64,000 nucleotides of DNA. Source: Ascidia mentula. Lineage: Eukaryota > Chordata > Ascidiacea > Phlebobranchia > Ascidiidae. Where the stretch lies: the NCBI GenBank assembly GCA_947561715.1, contig OX387200.1, forward strand, positions 11,472,501-11,536,500. Direction: 5' to 3'. Below the pieces are notes generated by a model that did not search any database, was not told the origin of the DNA, and saw only the letters and a list, made by a program, of their open reading frames with translations. This document shows positions 41,701-48,172 of this stretch, piece by piece (position 1 is the stretch's first letter; the number at the start of each line of letters is the position of its first letter). Both the position numbers and the translations under genes were made by a program.

Positions 41701-42773
41701 GAAATGCAAAGCTGTTTGCCTTTTTGCTGTTTGCGAAGAGCATGAATTTATTTTTTTTGCAAATAACTGTTAGTTTGTTAGAATTCAGCCATTTGGTGAA
41801 GCATGTCAGTGAGATAGTGTTTGAAAAAAGTTTTAATTTTTGCGCCAAATCCATAAAAACTCAAATTTTTGTAGGATGATTTTGTGGTTGACTGTATAGA
41901 ATGCCTTTGACAAGCCAAGAAAAATTGCACACAATATTTGTTTATGATCTGTGGAATTGGGTATATGTTCATAAATTTGCACTAATGTCAAGCCGGAGGA
42001 ATGGCCGGGTCTGAATCCATTTTAAAATTTAGTCAGTAGTTTAAATTTTGTCAAGTATTCTCCCTTATAATAAAGAATACTTGTTTACAAACAATTGCAA
42101 GCAGTAAGTTGGAAAGGCCAGAGTGCTGTGATGTAACTTCTCAAACAAACTCCAGTTTTCTAAAGTTTACATCTATGGTTCGCAATGTTTTCTATGTAAT
42201 GTATGACCTTCAACTAAACGCACTCAAGTTTGATTTGGTCTATGCTTTGATCTCCAAGCAGCTTCTAAAAATAGATGCTACCAGCTGCTGGCAACAAACC
42301 AGATTAAAGCGCCATGAAAATACATTTGGATAAAAGGAAAAATTTTGATCTGGAGTAAATTAAACTAAATCTGTCCATGTAAATGGGCACCACAGGCATT
42401 TTATTTCGATGTGCCCTTGGAGACGCTTGGAGATGGTAATGTTATGCTACAAACTAAAAAAAACACAGTTTTTATATTTCAAAACAACACTCCAATGTTA
42501 TAGAAAATCTGAACAAATCTCATACTTTTCTTTATATCTGTCTCGGACTGATGTCTTTCATCAATGTTTTGCAAAGTTAAGGCTATGTAAGTTATGAAAA
42601 GAATCAACATTTCTTTTAAGGTTCAAAACCAAAAATTTTTCAACAAATACATGCTTACTCTTTTGTCAATTTCATGCTGCTCTCGCAGCCGATGGTATTT
42701 TTCCTTGTACTCTCCTTCACCTAAGTCACTTCTAAAATTGGGACTGCTTTCATTGCTCATCATTCGAAGAAAT
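11502..42773 (-). CDS. Class IIa histone deacetylase (HDAC4/5/7/9 type), split gene of at least 19 exons
   Basis: Class IIa HDACs are signal-controlled nuclear corepressors. They bind MEF2, shuttle on 14-3-3 binding and have low intrinsic deacetylase activity. Assembled by eye, about 920 codons (human HDAC4 has 1084). In order: Gln-rich coil (exons 1-3), MEF2-binding-like segment (exon 4), 14-3-3 sites LRKTASEP (exons 5/6), LSRTRSAP (exon 8) and LMRTQSSP (exon 11), basic SRLKQK region (exon 6), deacetylase domain (exons 12-17), export-like MASLSV (exon 18), acidic tail (exon 19). Splice phases agree at every junction except around exon 7 (30121-30216). The catalytic Asp at 12629-12631 is Ser, and the Tyr/His position at 12450-12452 is Phe, so a pseudo-deacetylase is inferred. 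The first ATG in exon 1 is a provisional start; upstream exons may exist. Exons are listed separately. Confidence 0.92.
11918..12049 (-). CDS. HDAC exon 18 (C-terminal export-like motif)
   Basis: [11 protein letters not shown] corresponds to human [27 protein letters not shown] corresponds to ENEEAETVTAMASLSV, the class IIa nuclear export signal. Acceptor TTTTAG. If the donor GTACAA at 11917 is unused, the frame reads to a TAG at 11895-11897; splicing to exon 19 fits the phase. Confidence 0.9.
12302..12523 (-). CDS. HDAC exon 17 (Tyr/His position is Phe)
   Basis: [20 protein letters not shown] then [17 protein letters not shown] aligns with human [20 protein letters not shown] and EGGHDLTAICDASEACV. 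The residue that is Tyr in class I and most invertebrate class IIa enzymes, and His in vertebrate class IIa (H976), is Phe (TTT on minus, 12450-12452). Acceptor TTTTAG, donor GTACAC, one base carried forward. Confidence 0.95.
12577..12793 (-). CDS. HDAC exon 16 (third zinc ligand replaced by Ser)
   Basis: [34 protein letters not shown] and [20 protein letters not shown] align with human DPPMGDAEYLAAFRTVV and LVSSGFDAVEGHPTPLGG. The Asp that is the third catalytic zinc ligand (D934 in HDAC4) is Ser here (TCC on minus, 12629-12631). Acceptor CCTGCAG, donor GTATGA, one base carried forward. The next intron is only 53 bp. Confidence 0.95.
12794..14484 (-). other. HDAC intron between exons 15 and 16
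   Basis: No coding exon seen. It contains a palindromic stretch around 13371-13460 (AGAATAACCAGAGTTC against TTATTCTGAAATAAC) and hAT-end-like CAGGGGTACCCAAC near 12920. Confidence 0.6.
14485..14698 (-). CDS. HDAC exon 15 (zinc ligands 1 and 2)
   Basis: [14 protein letters not shown] and [15 protein letters not shown] match human [14 protein letters not shown] and ILIVDWDVHHGNGTQ. Both zinc ligands of the DxH motif are present; the Gly after the His pair is Cys. [14 protein letters not shown] follows. Acceptor CAACAG, donor GTAATT, phase 0 end. Confidence 0.95.
14754..14871 (-). CDS. HDAC exon 14 (catalytic His pair)
   Basis: [17 protein letters not shown] is almost identical to human [17 protein letters not shown] and keeps both catalytic His residues (H802/H803 equivalents). 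The acceptor is preceded by TTTTTGCTTATAG; the donor is GTAAGT. Two bases (AT) are carried forward and make Met with exon 15. Confidence 0.95.
14956..15083. mobile_element. Small hAT-like MITE
   Basis: Ends are inverted: GGTTCCCAACCTTTTTT at the left and GGTTGGGAAC at the right, with repeated AAATTTACCC inside both ends. Ends of this kind are typical of hAT MITEs. No clear target duplication. Confidence 0.5.
15575..15900 (+). repeat. Dispersed repeat copy (shared with 45335-45730)
   Basis: Shares in order GATTGAACGAAAAATGG, CACTTGTTTYGTAACAAT, CACATGTTCGGTAACAATGCT and TGTTTGGAAACAAT with 45340-45440; a weaker piece occurs at 20780-20830. Probably a non-autonomous DNA transposon. Confidence 0.6.
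16996..17118 (-). CDS. HDAC exon 13
   Basis: [20 protein letters not shown] and VWNEL match human [21 protein letters not shown]; its Cys equals C751, the structural zinc ligand. The acceptor is GTAAG at 17119, a weak site chosen because phase and homology (DKSLCDADL) demand it over the AAAAG five bases on. Donor GTGTGT, one base carried forward. Confidence 0.9.
17119..19109 (-). other. HDAC intron between exons 12 and 13
   Basis: AT-rich; open frames in it (for example 17734-18054 minus) resemble nothing known. Nothing else recognised. Confidence 0.55.
19110..19380 (-). CDS. HDAC exon 12 (start of the deacetylase domain)
   Basis: [20 protein letters not shown] matches human [20 protein letters not shown]; then [10 protein letters not shown] and [20 protein letters not shown]. 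It holds two Cys and two His positions of the class IIa structural zinc subdomain (H665, C667, C669 and H675 equivalents; H678 is replaced). Acceptor CTTTAG, donor GTAAGA, phase 1 end. Confidence 0.95.
19381..22411 (-). other. HDAC intron between exons 11 and 12
   Basis: Contains GAGCT short repeats at 19944-19968 and a possible hAT-type left end CAGGCATATCCAGGATTTTT at 20393, with a fragment of the 15.6-kb repeat near 20780-20830. No gene recognised. Confidence 0.55.
22412..22528 (-). CDS. HDAC exon 11 (14-3-3 site 3)
   Basis: [17 protein letters not shown] aligns with human GGHRPLSRAQSSPASAT, carrying the Ser equivalent to S632. Exactly 39 codons, phase 0 both ends. Acceptor ATACAG, donor GTACAA. 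Confidence 0.92.
22529..24347 (-). other. HDAC intron between exons 10 and 11
   Basis: Holds an old repeat (about 23805-24130) related to 35224-36000, and two GGGGGCCATCTTA boxes near 23990 and 24235. No gene recognised. Confidence 0.55.
23805..24130 (+). repeat. Old dispersed repeat, uninterrupted copy
   Basis: Shares in order GTAGTAACTA, CACTGCA, ATAGAACATTTACTA, ACATGGCATAAAA-like and TTTTTAGTTYACTACA with 35224-36000, where a hAT MITE interrupts the family. Confidence 0.55.
24348..24480 (-). CDS. HDAC exon 10 (linker)
   Basis: Ser/Thr/Asn-rich linker ending TISLELHQL, with no close family match of its own. It is placed by perfect phase agreement, a good acceptor (TTCATAG) and donor (GTAAGT), and its position between exons 9 and 11. 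Confidence 0.75.
24678..24787 (-). CDS. HDAC exon 9 (Gln-rich)
   Basis: [18 protein letters not shown], a second Gln-rich coil like human LLFRQQALLLEQQRIHQL. Acceptor CAACAG, donor GTATTG, two bases carried to exon 10 (AG plus A, Arg). Confidence 0.85.
24788..27791 (-). other. HDAC intron between exons 8 and 9
   Basis: Contains a SINE fragment (about 25480-25600) and a dispersed repeat (about 26150-26300) similar to 42270-42395 (both end with ATCTGTCCATGTAAA). No gene recognised. Confidence 0.55.
25480..25600 (+). repeat. SINE fragment (body only)
   Basis: CCAGCTTGGCTGCAATGCCT and GCGAAGCCTGTGAACCTTAT match the body of the SINE at 4960-5165; the promoter end and tail are missing. Confidence 0.55.
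27792..27934 (-). CDS. HDAC exon 8 (14-3-3 site 2)
   Basis: Holds [20 protein letters not shown], matching human RQHRPLGRTQSAPLPQNAQ with the Ser equivalent to S467. Two acceptors are possible (CCAG before 27934, or GGAG before 27931), in the same frame. Donor GTTATT follows LQQHILQ; phase 0. Confidence 0.88.
27935..30120 (-). other. HDAC intron between exons 7 and 8
   Basis: AT-rich. A phase gap means a further small exon may hide here, but I could not identify one. Confidence 0.5.
30121..30216 (-). CDS. HDAC exon 7 ([11 protein letters not shown] block)
   Basis: [15 protein letters not shown] matches human LYTSPSLPNITLGL. Acceptor ATTAAG, donor GTATGT, exactly 32 codons in phase 0. Exon 6 ends in phase 1 and exon 8 needs phase 1, so small exons next to this one have been missed or it is spliced alternatively. 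A donor four bases further on (CCTGTAT then GTATGC) would fit exon 8 if that exon starts at 27931. Confidence 0.8.
30331..30481. repeat. Inverted repeat (MITE-like), arms of about 45 bp
   Basis: Left arm 30331-30374 and right arm 30434-30481 both carry AAATCTAGCCATCAGCAAAA and AAGCAATTGATTT in opposite orientation, around a spacer of about 60 bp. Confidence 0.75.
30520..31250 (+). mobile_element. hAT-related element, left end clear
   Basis: Begins CAGTAGCGGATCTAGAAAAA, nearly the terminal repeat of the hAT at 46577, and contains AAGCGGTCATTGCCGCGTGAA, like AAGCGGTCATCGCCGTGTGAA near that element's right end. I could not find the right terminal repeat, so the end is approximate. Confidence 0.5.
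31891..34800 (+). mobile_element. Degenerate BEL/Pao element inside an HDAC intron
   Basis: Pieces of BEL/Pao Pol in broken frames: [10 protein letters not shown] (after the RT, about 33260), a [18 protein letters not shown] stretch (about 33315), RNase H-like [20 protein letters not shown] (about 33680), [17 protein letters not shown] (about 34005) and integrase-like [15 protein letters not shown] (about 34270). TGATACATCTTATCTGCC at 31891 and TGTGACATCTTATCTGCC at 34537 look like starts of two old LTRs. Confidence 0.65.
33260..34390 (+). pseudogene. BEL/Pao pol relic
   Basis: Only conserved blocks of post-RT, RNase H and integrase regions survive, in several frames with many stops. The second RNase H carboxylate block reads FWLDST where intact copies have FWTDST, so that Asp is kept. 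Far more decayed than the three other BEL/Pao copies, so it is the oldest insertion here. Confidence 0.65.
35376..35806. mobile_element. hAT MITE with perfect 8-bp target duplication
   Basis: Starts CAGTGTTTCTAAAACTTTTT with CCGCCCCC soon after, and ends GACGCCCACTTTGGGAACCACTG, the usual layout of hAT MITEs. The flanking octamer CTTTACAC is present on both sides (35368-35375 and 35807-35814). It splits an older repeat whose uninterrupted relative is at 23805-24130. Confidence 0.9.
36377..36520 (-). CDS. HDAC exon 6 (14-3-3 site 1 and NLS region)
   Basis: [16 protein letters not shown] matches human ASEPNLKLRSRLKQKV, carrying the Ser equivalent to HDAC4 S246 and the basic nuclear import region. 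A second [10 protein letters not shown] block follows. Acceptor CTTTTCAG, donor GTGAGA, one base carried forward. The next recognised exon starts in phase 0, so the join to it cannot be direct. Confidence 0.92.
36829..36944 (-). CDS. HDAC exon 5 (first half of 14-3-3 site 1)
   Basis: Ends with [10 protein letters not shown], matching human [12 protein letters not shown] up to the splice junction. Acceptor TATAG, donor GTAATT; one base carried to exon 6. Confidence 0.92.
37270..37355 (+). repeat. SINE tail fragment
   Basis: GAGCTGTGATCGCCAAATA, GCCTGCGCAGTGTGGCGATC and CTGCC are the tail of the SINE; GATCGCCA and TGGCGATC pair as a stem. Confidence 0.6.
37515..37617 (-). CDS. HDAC exon 4 (MEF2-binding-like segment)
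   Basis: Encodes [20 protein letters not shown], aligning with human [20 protein letters not shown], the amphipathic helix by which class IIa HDACs bind MEF2. Acceptor CCAG, donor GTGGGT. Ends two bases into an Arg codon completed by exon 5. Confidence 0.9.
37968..38918. mobile_element. hAT-like non-autonomous element
   Basis: Left end CAGTGTTTCCCAACCTTTTTAA, right end GGTTGGGAAACACAG. The interior has no transposase frame. Flanking octamers match poorly, so it is old. It lies in the intron between HDAC exons 3 and 4. Confidence 0.65.
39044..39143 (-). CDS. HDAC exon 3 (coil)
   Basis: [14 protein letters not shown] corresponds to the human coil MLAMKHQQELLEHQ. Acceptor TTACAG, donor GTAAGA. 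Ends one base into a codon; with exon 4 this makes AGT (Ser) of the conserved SAxAS block. Confidence 0.85.
39651..39728 (-). CDS. HDAC exon 2 (Gln-rich coil)
   Basis: Twenty-six codons with [17 protein letters not shown] and LQEHLK, matching the human pattern ILIAEFQRQHEQL...LHEHIK. Acceptor GCAG, donor GTAGTG, phase 0 at both ends. Confidence 0.88.
41090..41150 (+). repeat. SINE tail fragment
   Basis: AACTGCGCAGTGGGGCGATCCTGCC then ATCATGCCATTGCATGAAATATTACTG, matching the end of the SINE at 43085. Confidence 0.6.
41340..42030 (-). pseudogene. LINE reverse transcriptase fragment (CR1/L2/jockey-like)
   Basis: Minus-strand blocks in order: [12 protein letters not shown] start, [11 protein letters not shown] (RT block where intact elements have DLSKAFDT), then in the open frame 41543-41854 [18 protein letters not shown] and [20 protein letters not shown], then [18 protein letters not shown] with TRHQTN, the usual C-terminal block. 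Frames shift between blocks and the YxDD region was not recovered. A dead 3' fragment. Confidence 0.7.
42659..42773 (-). CDS. HDAC exon 1 (first recognised)
   Basis: Acceptor TTCAG at 42774 and donor GTAAGC at 42658. Charged sequence with two adjacent Met codons (42761-42763 and 42758-42760), then [18 protein letters not shown], resembling the start of the class IIa N-terminal coil. It begins one base before a codon, so either a coding exon lies upstream or translation starts at the Met pair. Ends in phase 0, matching exon 2. Confidence 0.75.
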
Positions 42774-43084
42774 CTGAACAATAATAAAATAAATTCATAC
42801 TTACCTATTGGCGATTGCTTATTGAAAAAAAAACACAATGTTTTTCTGCATTGTTTATAGGCAATAAGATCCTAAACATAAACCATTGACTACATTTTTT
42901 TTTTGATAAAAAACATTTATGTCAATGTAATTTGGTTCAGGGTGGTCCAATACTGGTGTTTTTAATCTGATACCCGATATTTTTCTTGATATATACAGTT
43001 GTACTTTTTGAGGCACTTTTTAGTACTTTAAATTTATGTGCTTTTTAAGTTTCATATTATAGTATTTAATTTTTGTTTGCGCAG

Positions 43085-43312
43085 TAATATTTTATGCAAT
43101 GACATGATTGGCAGTGTCCTGTGATCCCCAAACAAGGACCACTGCGCAGGTCCTTGTTTGGGGATCACAGCTAATGTATCGCGATCATTAGGTTTGCAGG
43201 CTTGACAGCCCAGGCATTGCCCAGGCAAAATCAAGCTCCCGGTGAGGTTTGAATTCACGACCCTGGGCTAACCAGGCCCAAAGCTCTACCTACAGGAGCT
43301 CAGTGGTTTCAC
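43085..43312 (-). repeat. Full-length tRNA-derived SINE
   Basis: On minus it starts with a tRNA-like part: A-box-like GTAGGTAGAGCTTTGG and B-box-like GTGAATTCAAACC, 60-75 bases in. A body follows (GGGCTGTCAAGCCTGCAAACC), then a tail with a perfect 22-bp hairpin (43119-43140 with 43149-43170) and the end motif ATTGCATAAAATATTACTG. Four other partial copies share the blocks in the window. Confidence 0.75.
43119..43170. repeat. Perfect 22-bp hairpin in the SINE tail
   Basis: Left arm 43119-43140 and right arm 43149-43170 are exact reverse complements (CTGTGATCCCC... against ...GGGGATCACAG) with loop ACTGCGCA. Confidence 0.95.
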
Positions 43313-43880
43313 AGGGTATATTGTGACCAAGGTACACACACAAAACACAAAATGTGAAAAATTCTGCAGTTAGTTTTTGGGGGCGGGTTTATAATAAGAA
43401 CGTAGTAACAAATCCAATTTCAATTTACTTATACTTCAGGTACAAGGAAAGGATCCAGTTGTATAATCTGCTATCCCCATTTATTAACAAACAAACATGT
43501 ATTACACCATGCACATTGTTTATATTATATAAGTATAACAAGCTACTTCAATCAGCTTGTTTTTGGTTTGAATCAGGGTTCATCAGATATTGTACTACTA
43601 TTGCTGACAGGCATATCACAATTGAAAAGAGACTGATCTGACACAAAATTAACATACTGTATTCTTTTGAGGGTTTTTCAGCATTGGCAATTTATCAATT
43701 CATTAAGAGGCGATTTTTAGTACATGTAGTTGGGGGATGATTACAACAAGAAATGTATACTGTTTATTCTAATTTCATTCCTGAACTAGGAATGTGCACA
43801 ACTGTGTTCATCATCAATGCATTAGTGAAAAAGATATATTTGTGTGAATAAAAAACATTATTCGCATGAACCAGAATATA

Positions 43881-43940
43881 TTCATATGATAGGCAAAGTG
43901 CAGTCAATAATATTATTGGCTCCACTTTGCTTATCATATG
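43881..43940. repeat. Near-perfect 60-bp palindrome
   Basis: TCATATGATAGGCAAAGTG runs into CACTTTGCTTATCATATGA across an AATATTATTGG centre with almost no spacer; three mismatched pairs seen. Confidence 0.75.
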
Positions 43941-45334
43941 ATTATTGTGACATGGACCTGACGGCACTATTGGTTGAGCATTGCTTGGCCATAGTGTTTC
44001 CACCTTGTTTTCTCTGTAAGGTTGCACCTAGTTTGGTGCCCAACGGATGATGGTGATTGTATAGTCACCACAAAGTGGAAGTCTTTGCTTGGTCAGCAAA
44101 GTTGTCTGATAGTCACACCAGATGCACTGATGAGACCTTATAGGTCGAAACAGTGTCCATCTGTATGCAGCTTACACAGAATATATACGTAAGACATAAT
44201 TATATTAACGCCTAATGCGAGCAATGATTATTTAGCTATTGAATGACACAGTGATTACAGACAGTTGATTTCTGCAAAGTGTGATAAACTTATACCAGGT
44301 ATTTTTGAAGTTTAGGCTGTCTCCTCACTGATAAGATATAAATTCATGTTGCTTATTAAATATATAATCAGCATCTGTAGAGACAGTTTTAACCTTTGTG
44401 CAAATAGGTCCTTAGTCACAAAACAAGAAAGTCTTTGTGAGTTTGTTATGTCAGATGCAAAATATACATAATTTAGCGAGAAAGTTAACATGAAAGTATT
44501 TTTTTTAATGAATTTCTTTAGGATGTCTCTGGTGGAACAACAACACTATTCTTTCAGCATTTTGCCAAGGGTAAAATTTTATGTTTTCTTGTATTAATTT
44601 TTTTCCTCTTCGTCTTGGTGTTTTGTCTGTATTATTTCTTTGAAATGCCTTTGATAAATCATTTTACTGAATCACATTTGTTGGCTGCCTCTTAAACATT
44701 TATATCTTGTTTCACATGCACATGCTTCTTCTGTCTCATTTTGACATATGAGAAACTGCATGCAAAAGTTCAGAAATAATGCGTATCTTGCATGTGTGCA
44801 TTAAAAAAATCTCACCAAAGACTGTGTAACACCAAAAGAAAGAAAAATGTGGCGTATTTTGTGTTCATTGAAATGGAAAAGAAAATTTTTTACAACATTG
44901 TATCAATTCGTTCATTATCTTCACCCAAGAGGAAGGAAAATTTTTATGTGATAGTGTGATTTCCATACAATTGCTAGCACCCCTTACAGGAAAATGGGAT
45001 TTGTACAAGGCAACCTTAGCAAATTTAGCACACAAATAATGACATTAAAATCCAGGGCATCGATTTTAATTGCATGTCAAACATCAATAGAAATATTATC
45101 ATGCACGTTGAATAAACAAAATCTCTTAGTCTGGTAACTAACGCATGAACAAGCCCAGATGCATTTTTCATCATAGCATTGCATTCCATAAAACTCAACT
45201 GGTATTGATTACAGGTTTCTTGTCCTTAAACACAATATATTTGCTACCAATAGTCCTATAAGGTTGGAATACAAGCTGAAATAAAAGCTAAACGAAGAAA
45301 AATTCTTGAATTTAGTGGCCTGCTATCTGTTAGT

Positions 45335-45730
45335 GTCAGATTGAACGAAAAATGGCACTTGTTTCGTAACAATGCAACATGTTTGATAACAATGTCACAT
45401 GTTCGGTAACAATGCTTGATGTTTGGAAACAATAGTCAGCTTATTCATGATGCGTTTTTTTGCTGAACATTCACGAAAGTACTGGTTTTTGACAAAAAAA
45501 TAAATATGATTGCATTTATGTAGCTATCTTAACAAACAAAAGTATTTCACAAAAGGGTAGACCCCTTTGACCCCCTGGATATGCTAAAGCTTTCCAAGAA
45601 AATGAATGCTTTTCTGCCTTCACTTTTTTGGAAACATAACATAGTTGCTGATACAGCGTAGCAAACAATAATTGCATTAAGCTTTAAACGCTACGTAACC
45701 GATCAGTTAAATGCTGTTGTTTGATAATGA
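45335..45730 (+). repeat. Dispersed repeat copy (shared with 15575-15900)
   Basis: Shares ordered blocks with 15575-15900, including AACAATG units spaced about 20 bases apart. It contains ACCCCTTTGACCCCCTGGATATGC, complementary in style to the left end CAGGCATATCCAGG at 20393, which suggests one DNA transposon family. Confidence 0.55.
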
Positions 45731-46576
45731 CCCCCAAAAAAAATTTCTTCTCAAATAATTATTTGCAGTTTGCAATTAATCAACTTTTACTGAACAAACT
45801 TACCGTTGTGAATTAAGGTTAACTGTGGGCGAGCATTACAAAATAAGATCGCCCATAAAAACAAATTGTCATAGGCGCTAGGTTTGTTGAATTCTTAAGG
45901 GTGCTGAAAATCAATAATGTCACAAAAAATTATGACGCCTCAGGATCTTTCTAAGTGGGTTCAAACATTTTAAGGAAATTCAACCATTTTTCCACTTACT
46001 TTTTGGTTGCTTGTGGTCGACCTCAATACAATATTGTGAATGCCCTGGTCTGCATTTGAAAGACGCATTGTGCAATTGCATTGTGTTATTGTTTGCTATG
46101 AGTTTAACAACAAAAATTTCCTTACTTTTGTTTAGTAGCGTGAAAGTTGGTTTAAAGCGGAGGAAACCACATGTCACTAACATTGACCAGTGAAAAAAAT
46201 GCTAACCTTGCATTGACCAAAAATGTCATGTGATTGGTAACAGTTCTACTTGTTTGAAAAAATTGGCAATTTTAACATACTGCAGGTTTTCGGTTAATGT
46301 TAAAGATTTTTTTTAAAATTAGTATATATTGTGTTTATTTACCTACAAAACCCAACATAAGCAATTTGTGTAACACCGTTGCAAGCTAGGGTTAATACAT
46401 GTATTTATATCCTGTATAAAATGTAGCCACAGTTAGGCACATCATAAAACTGCTAATAGCTACAAGTTTTGCGTATATAATTATGAAGTTATTTGAATAA
46501 TTAGATTTGGCCCAATCCAAATAATTACGGTATATATAAACACATAAATACACATTTGTCCAGAAATATTTCCAAC

Positions 46577-48172
46577 CAGTGGCGGATCTAGAAAAAAAAT
46601 GAGGGGGGTGTCCGAGTTTGGTCACGCCAATTTCGCGTTTGGCGTAGGCCAAAATAGGCCAATAATCACATTTGGCTTAGGCTAAAATAGGTATCTGGTG
46701 CTTAGGAAAAACAACCCTTAGCACCAGACTATTTCCGTCTTCGTTGTGTGAAATTGGATTCAGGACAATATACGAATTGCAGGAAGTTTTCGCGAGCGAA
46801 GCTTATCTGGAGAATGTCCTGATTGGAAATGTTATAAGTTTATCTCGTTGTTACTGTAGTAGTATTGTTTTGTGACAATGGGGGATTCTTCATCTGTAGA
46901 TTATTTCGTCACATTTCTTTTTCCGGAGAACTCAACAAAATGCTGCAGCACTTGTCGCAAAATAATTCAGTTTGTCCAGTAAAGTTTAATCGAAACCGAA
47001 ACAATATAGCAACATGCATCAGTCAATGCTGTTCAAGTATTTCTCCGGTGAAGCAGCTTCTACATCGAGTGATACAGGTTGTTCATGTGAAGAATCTGAC
47101 ACAGAGGAATCGTCTGCCGTTGTTTTGCAGCAACAGTCCTTTAAACAGGTGCCTGCGTCTCAAGACATTTGCCAATTTGTCGAGGATTTGCATCTTTTAC
47201 ACGATGAAGAAAGGTTATTATTTATACAGGAGCCATGCTGCGTGGCCCATGCATACCATCAGAAGGCTATGAATTCCCGAAAATGTCTCACATGGTTAAA
47301 GGGAAACCACGATTTCAAAGCATAAGGGCAGATTGGTTTCGAAGATACCCTTGGTTATCGTACAGTCCAATTAAGAAAGGACTGTTTTGTCGGTTTTGTG
47401 TTTGTGTGATTCCTCCTTGTACCATACTACTGTGCATGTTGTAAATAAGGCAAATTAGTCAAACTTCCATTTAGCGTAACAGCACAAGAAATTTGCAAAG
47501 CTCTAAGCATGTTCGTTTTGTCATATTTTCTCAATGGATAAAGGAAAGGATTTTGTCAAGTCAAGGTGATGTTGTAGCAGATGGAAGTTCGTTCCAATGA
47601 ATGGTTAAGTTATACCGCGAATTTTTGGCAACGGTTGTGTCAACCATCAGGTAATGCGGTGCACAGTGTTTTCCTCTTCATGGCCACCGTGGCGAAGGGG
47701 GTTGTGGATATTCCGGACACTTTCCATAACAACTGCTTCTGCTGAACAGTCATTTTCCAATCTTCGCAGATTAAAGTCTCTGCGAAGTACGATGGGGCTG
47801 GAACGTTTAAGTGCCCTTGCACTAGCCATTTTTCATGTAATTTATGTTGATTTCATTGTGTTGTGACAATAAACAACATAACTTTTGTAGTTGTTGTATT
47901 GAAACTGTTGCAAAAAATAATTATTTCAAGAACAGTTTTCGAGTATCAATGGCACAGCAAATAATTGTCTTGAAAGCGGTCATCGCCGTGTGAACGTGGC
48001 GGGCATGACTGGTAAACAAAAAATTGCAGAGAGGAACACTGGCCCGATTTATTCGCTCCTGCGTTGCGCAAAACTAACCGCAGTTACATCCATCAAAACA
48101 ATACAACACAATGCTGAGGGGGTTGTTCTGACAACCAACCCCCCTCCCCCACCCCTTCTAGATCCGTCACTG
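46577..48172 (+). mobile_element. hAT transposon, internally deleted
   Basis: Terminal inverted repeats CAGTGGCGGATCTAGAA (46577) and TTCTAGATCCGTCACTG (ending 48172), flanked by 8-bp duplications TTTCCAAC (46569-46576) and TTTTCAAC (48173-48180), 7 of 8 equal. At 1596 bp it is much shorter than autonomous hATs and retains only the two ends of a transposase. Confidence 0.9.
47014..47866 (+). pseudogene. hAT transposase relic (zinc finger and dimerisation ends only)
   Basis: The N-terminal part has a Ser/Glu-rich leader (MLFKYFSGEAASTSS, 47020 on), then in another frame YEFPKMSHMVKGKPRFQSI with WFRRYPWLSYSPIKKGLFC and RFC, the TTF-type zinc finger of ZMYM1-like hAT transposases. The C-terminal part (47700-47866) reads LSITTASAEQSFSNLRRLKS then LRSTMGLERLSALALA, the hAT C-terminal dimerisation block. 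The catalytic RNase H-like centre is absent between about 47460 and 47640, and frames differ, so it cannot be active. Confidence 0.8.

Larger units (their letters stand above)
39729..42658 (-). other. HDAC intron between exons 1 and 2
   Basis: Holds a SINE tail (41090-41150), a LINE RT fragment on minus (about 41340-42030) and a dispersed repeat (42270-42395). No other gene. Confidence 0.6.
42774..46576. other. Region upstream of the HDAC exons without a recognised gene
   Basis: May contain the HDAC promoter and 5' exons, which I could not identify. It holds a SINE (43085-43312), a near-perfect palindrome (43881-43940) and a dispersed repeat (45335-45730). Confidence 0.5.

Noticed and set aside
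11502..42773. HDAC as a processed or dead pseudogene
   Set aside because: Introns are present, splice sites are good, phases agree through most junctions and no stop occurs in any exon.
43205..43312. A tRNA gene
   Set aside because: The A-box-like and B-box-like parts are there, but the arms do not fold into a cloverleaf and the sequence continues into a SINE body and tail found in other copies.
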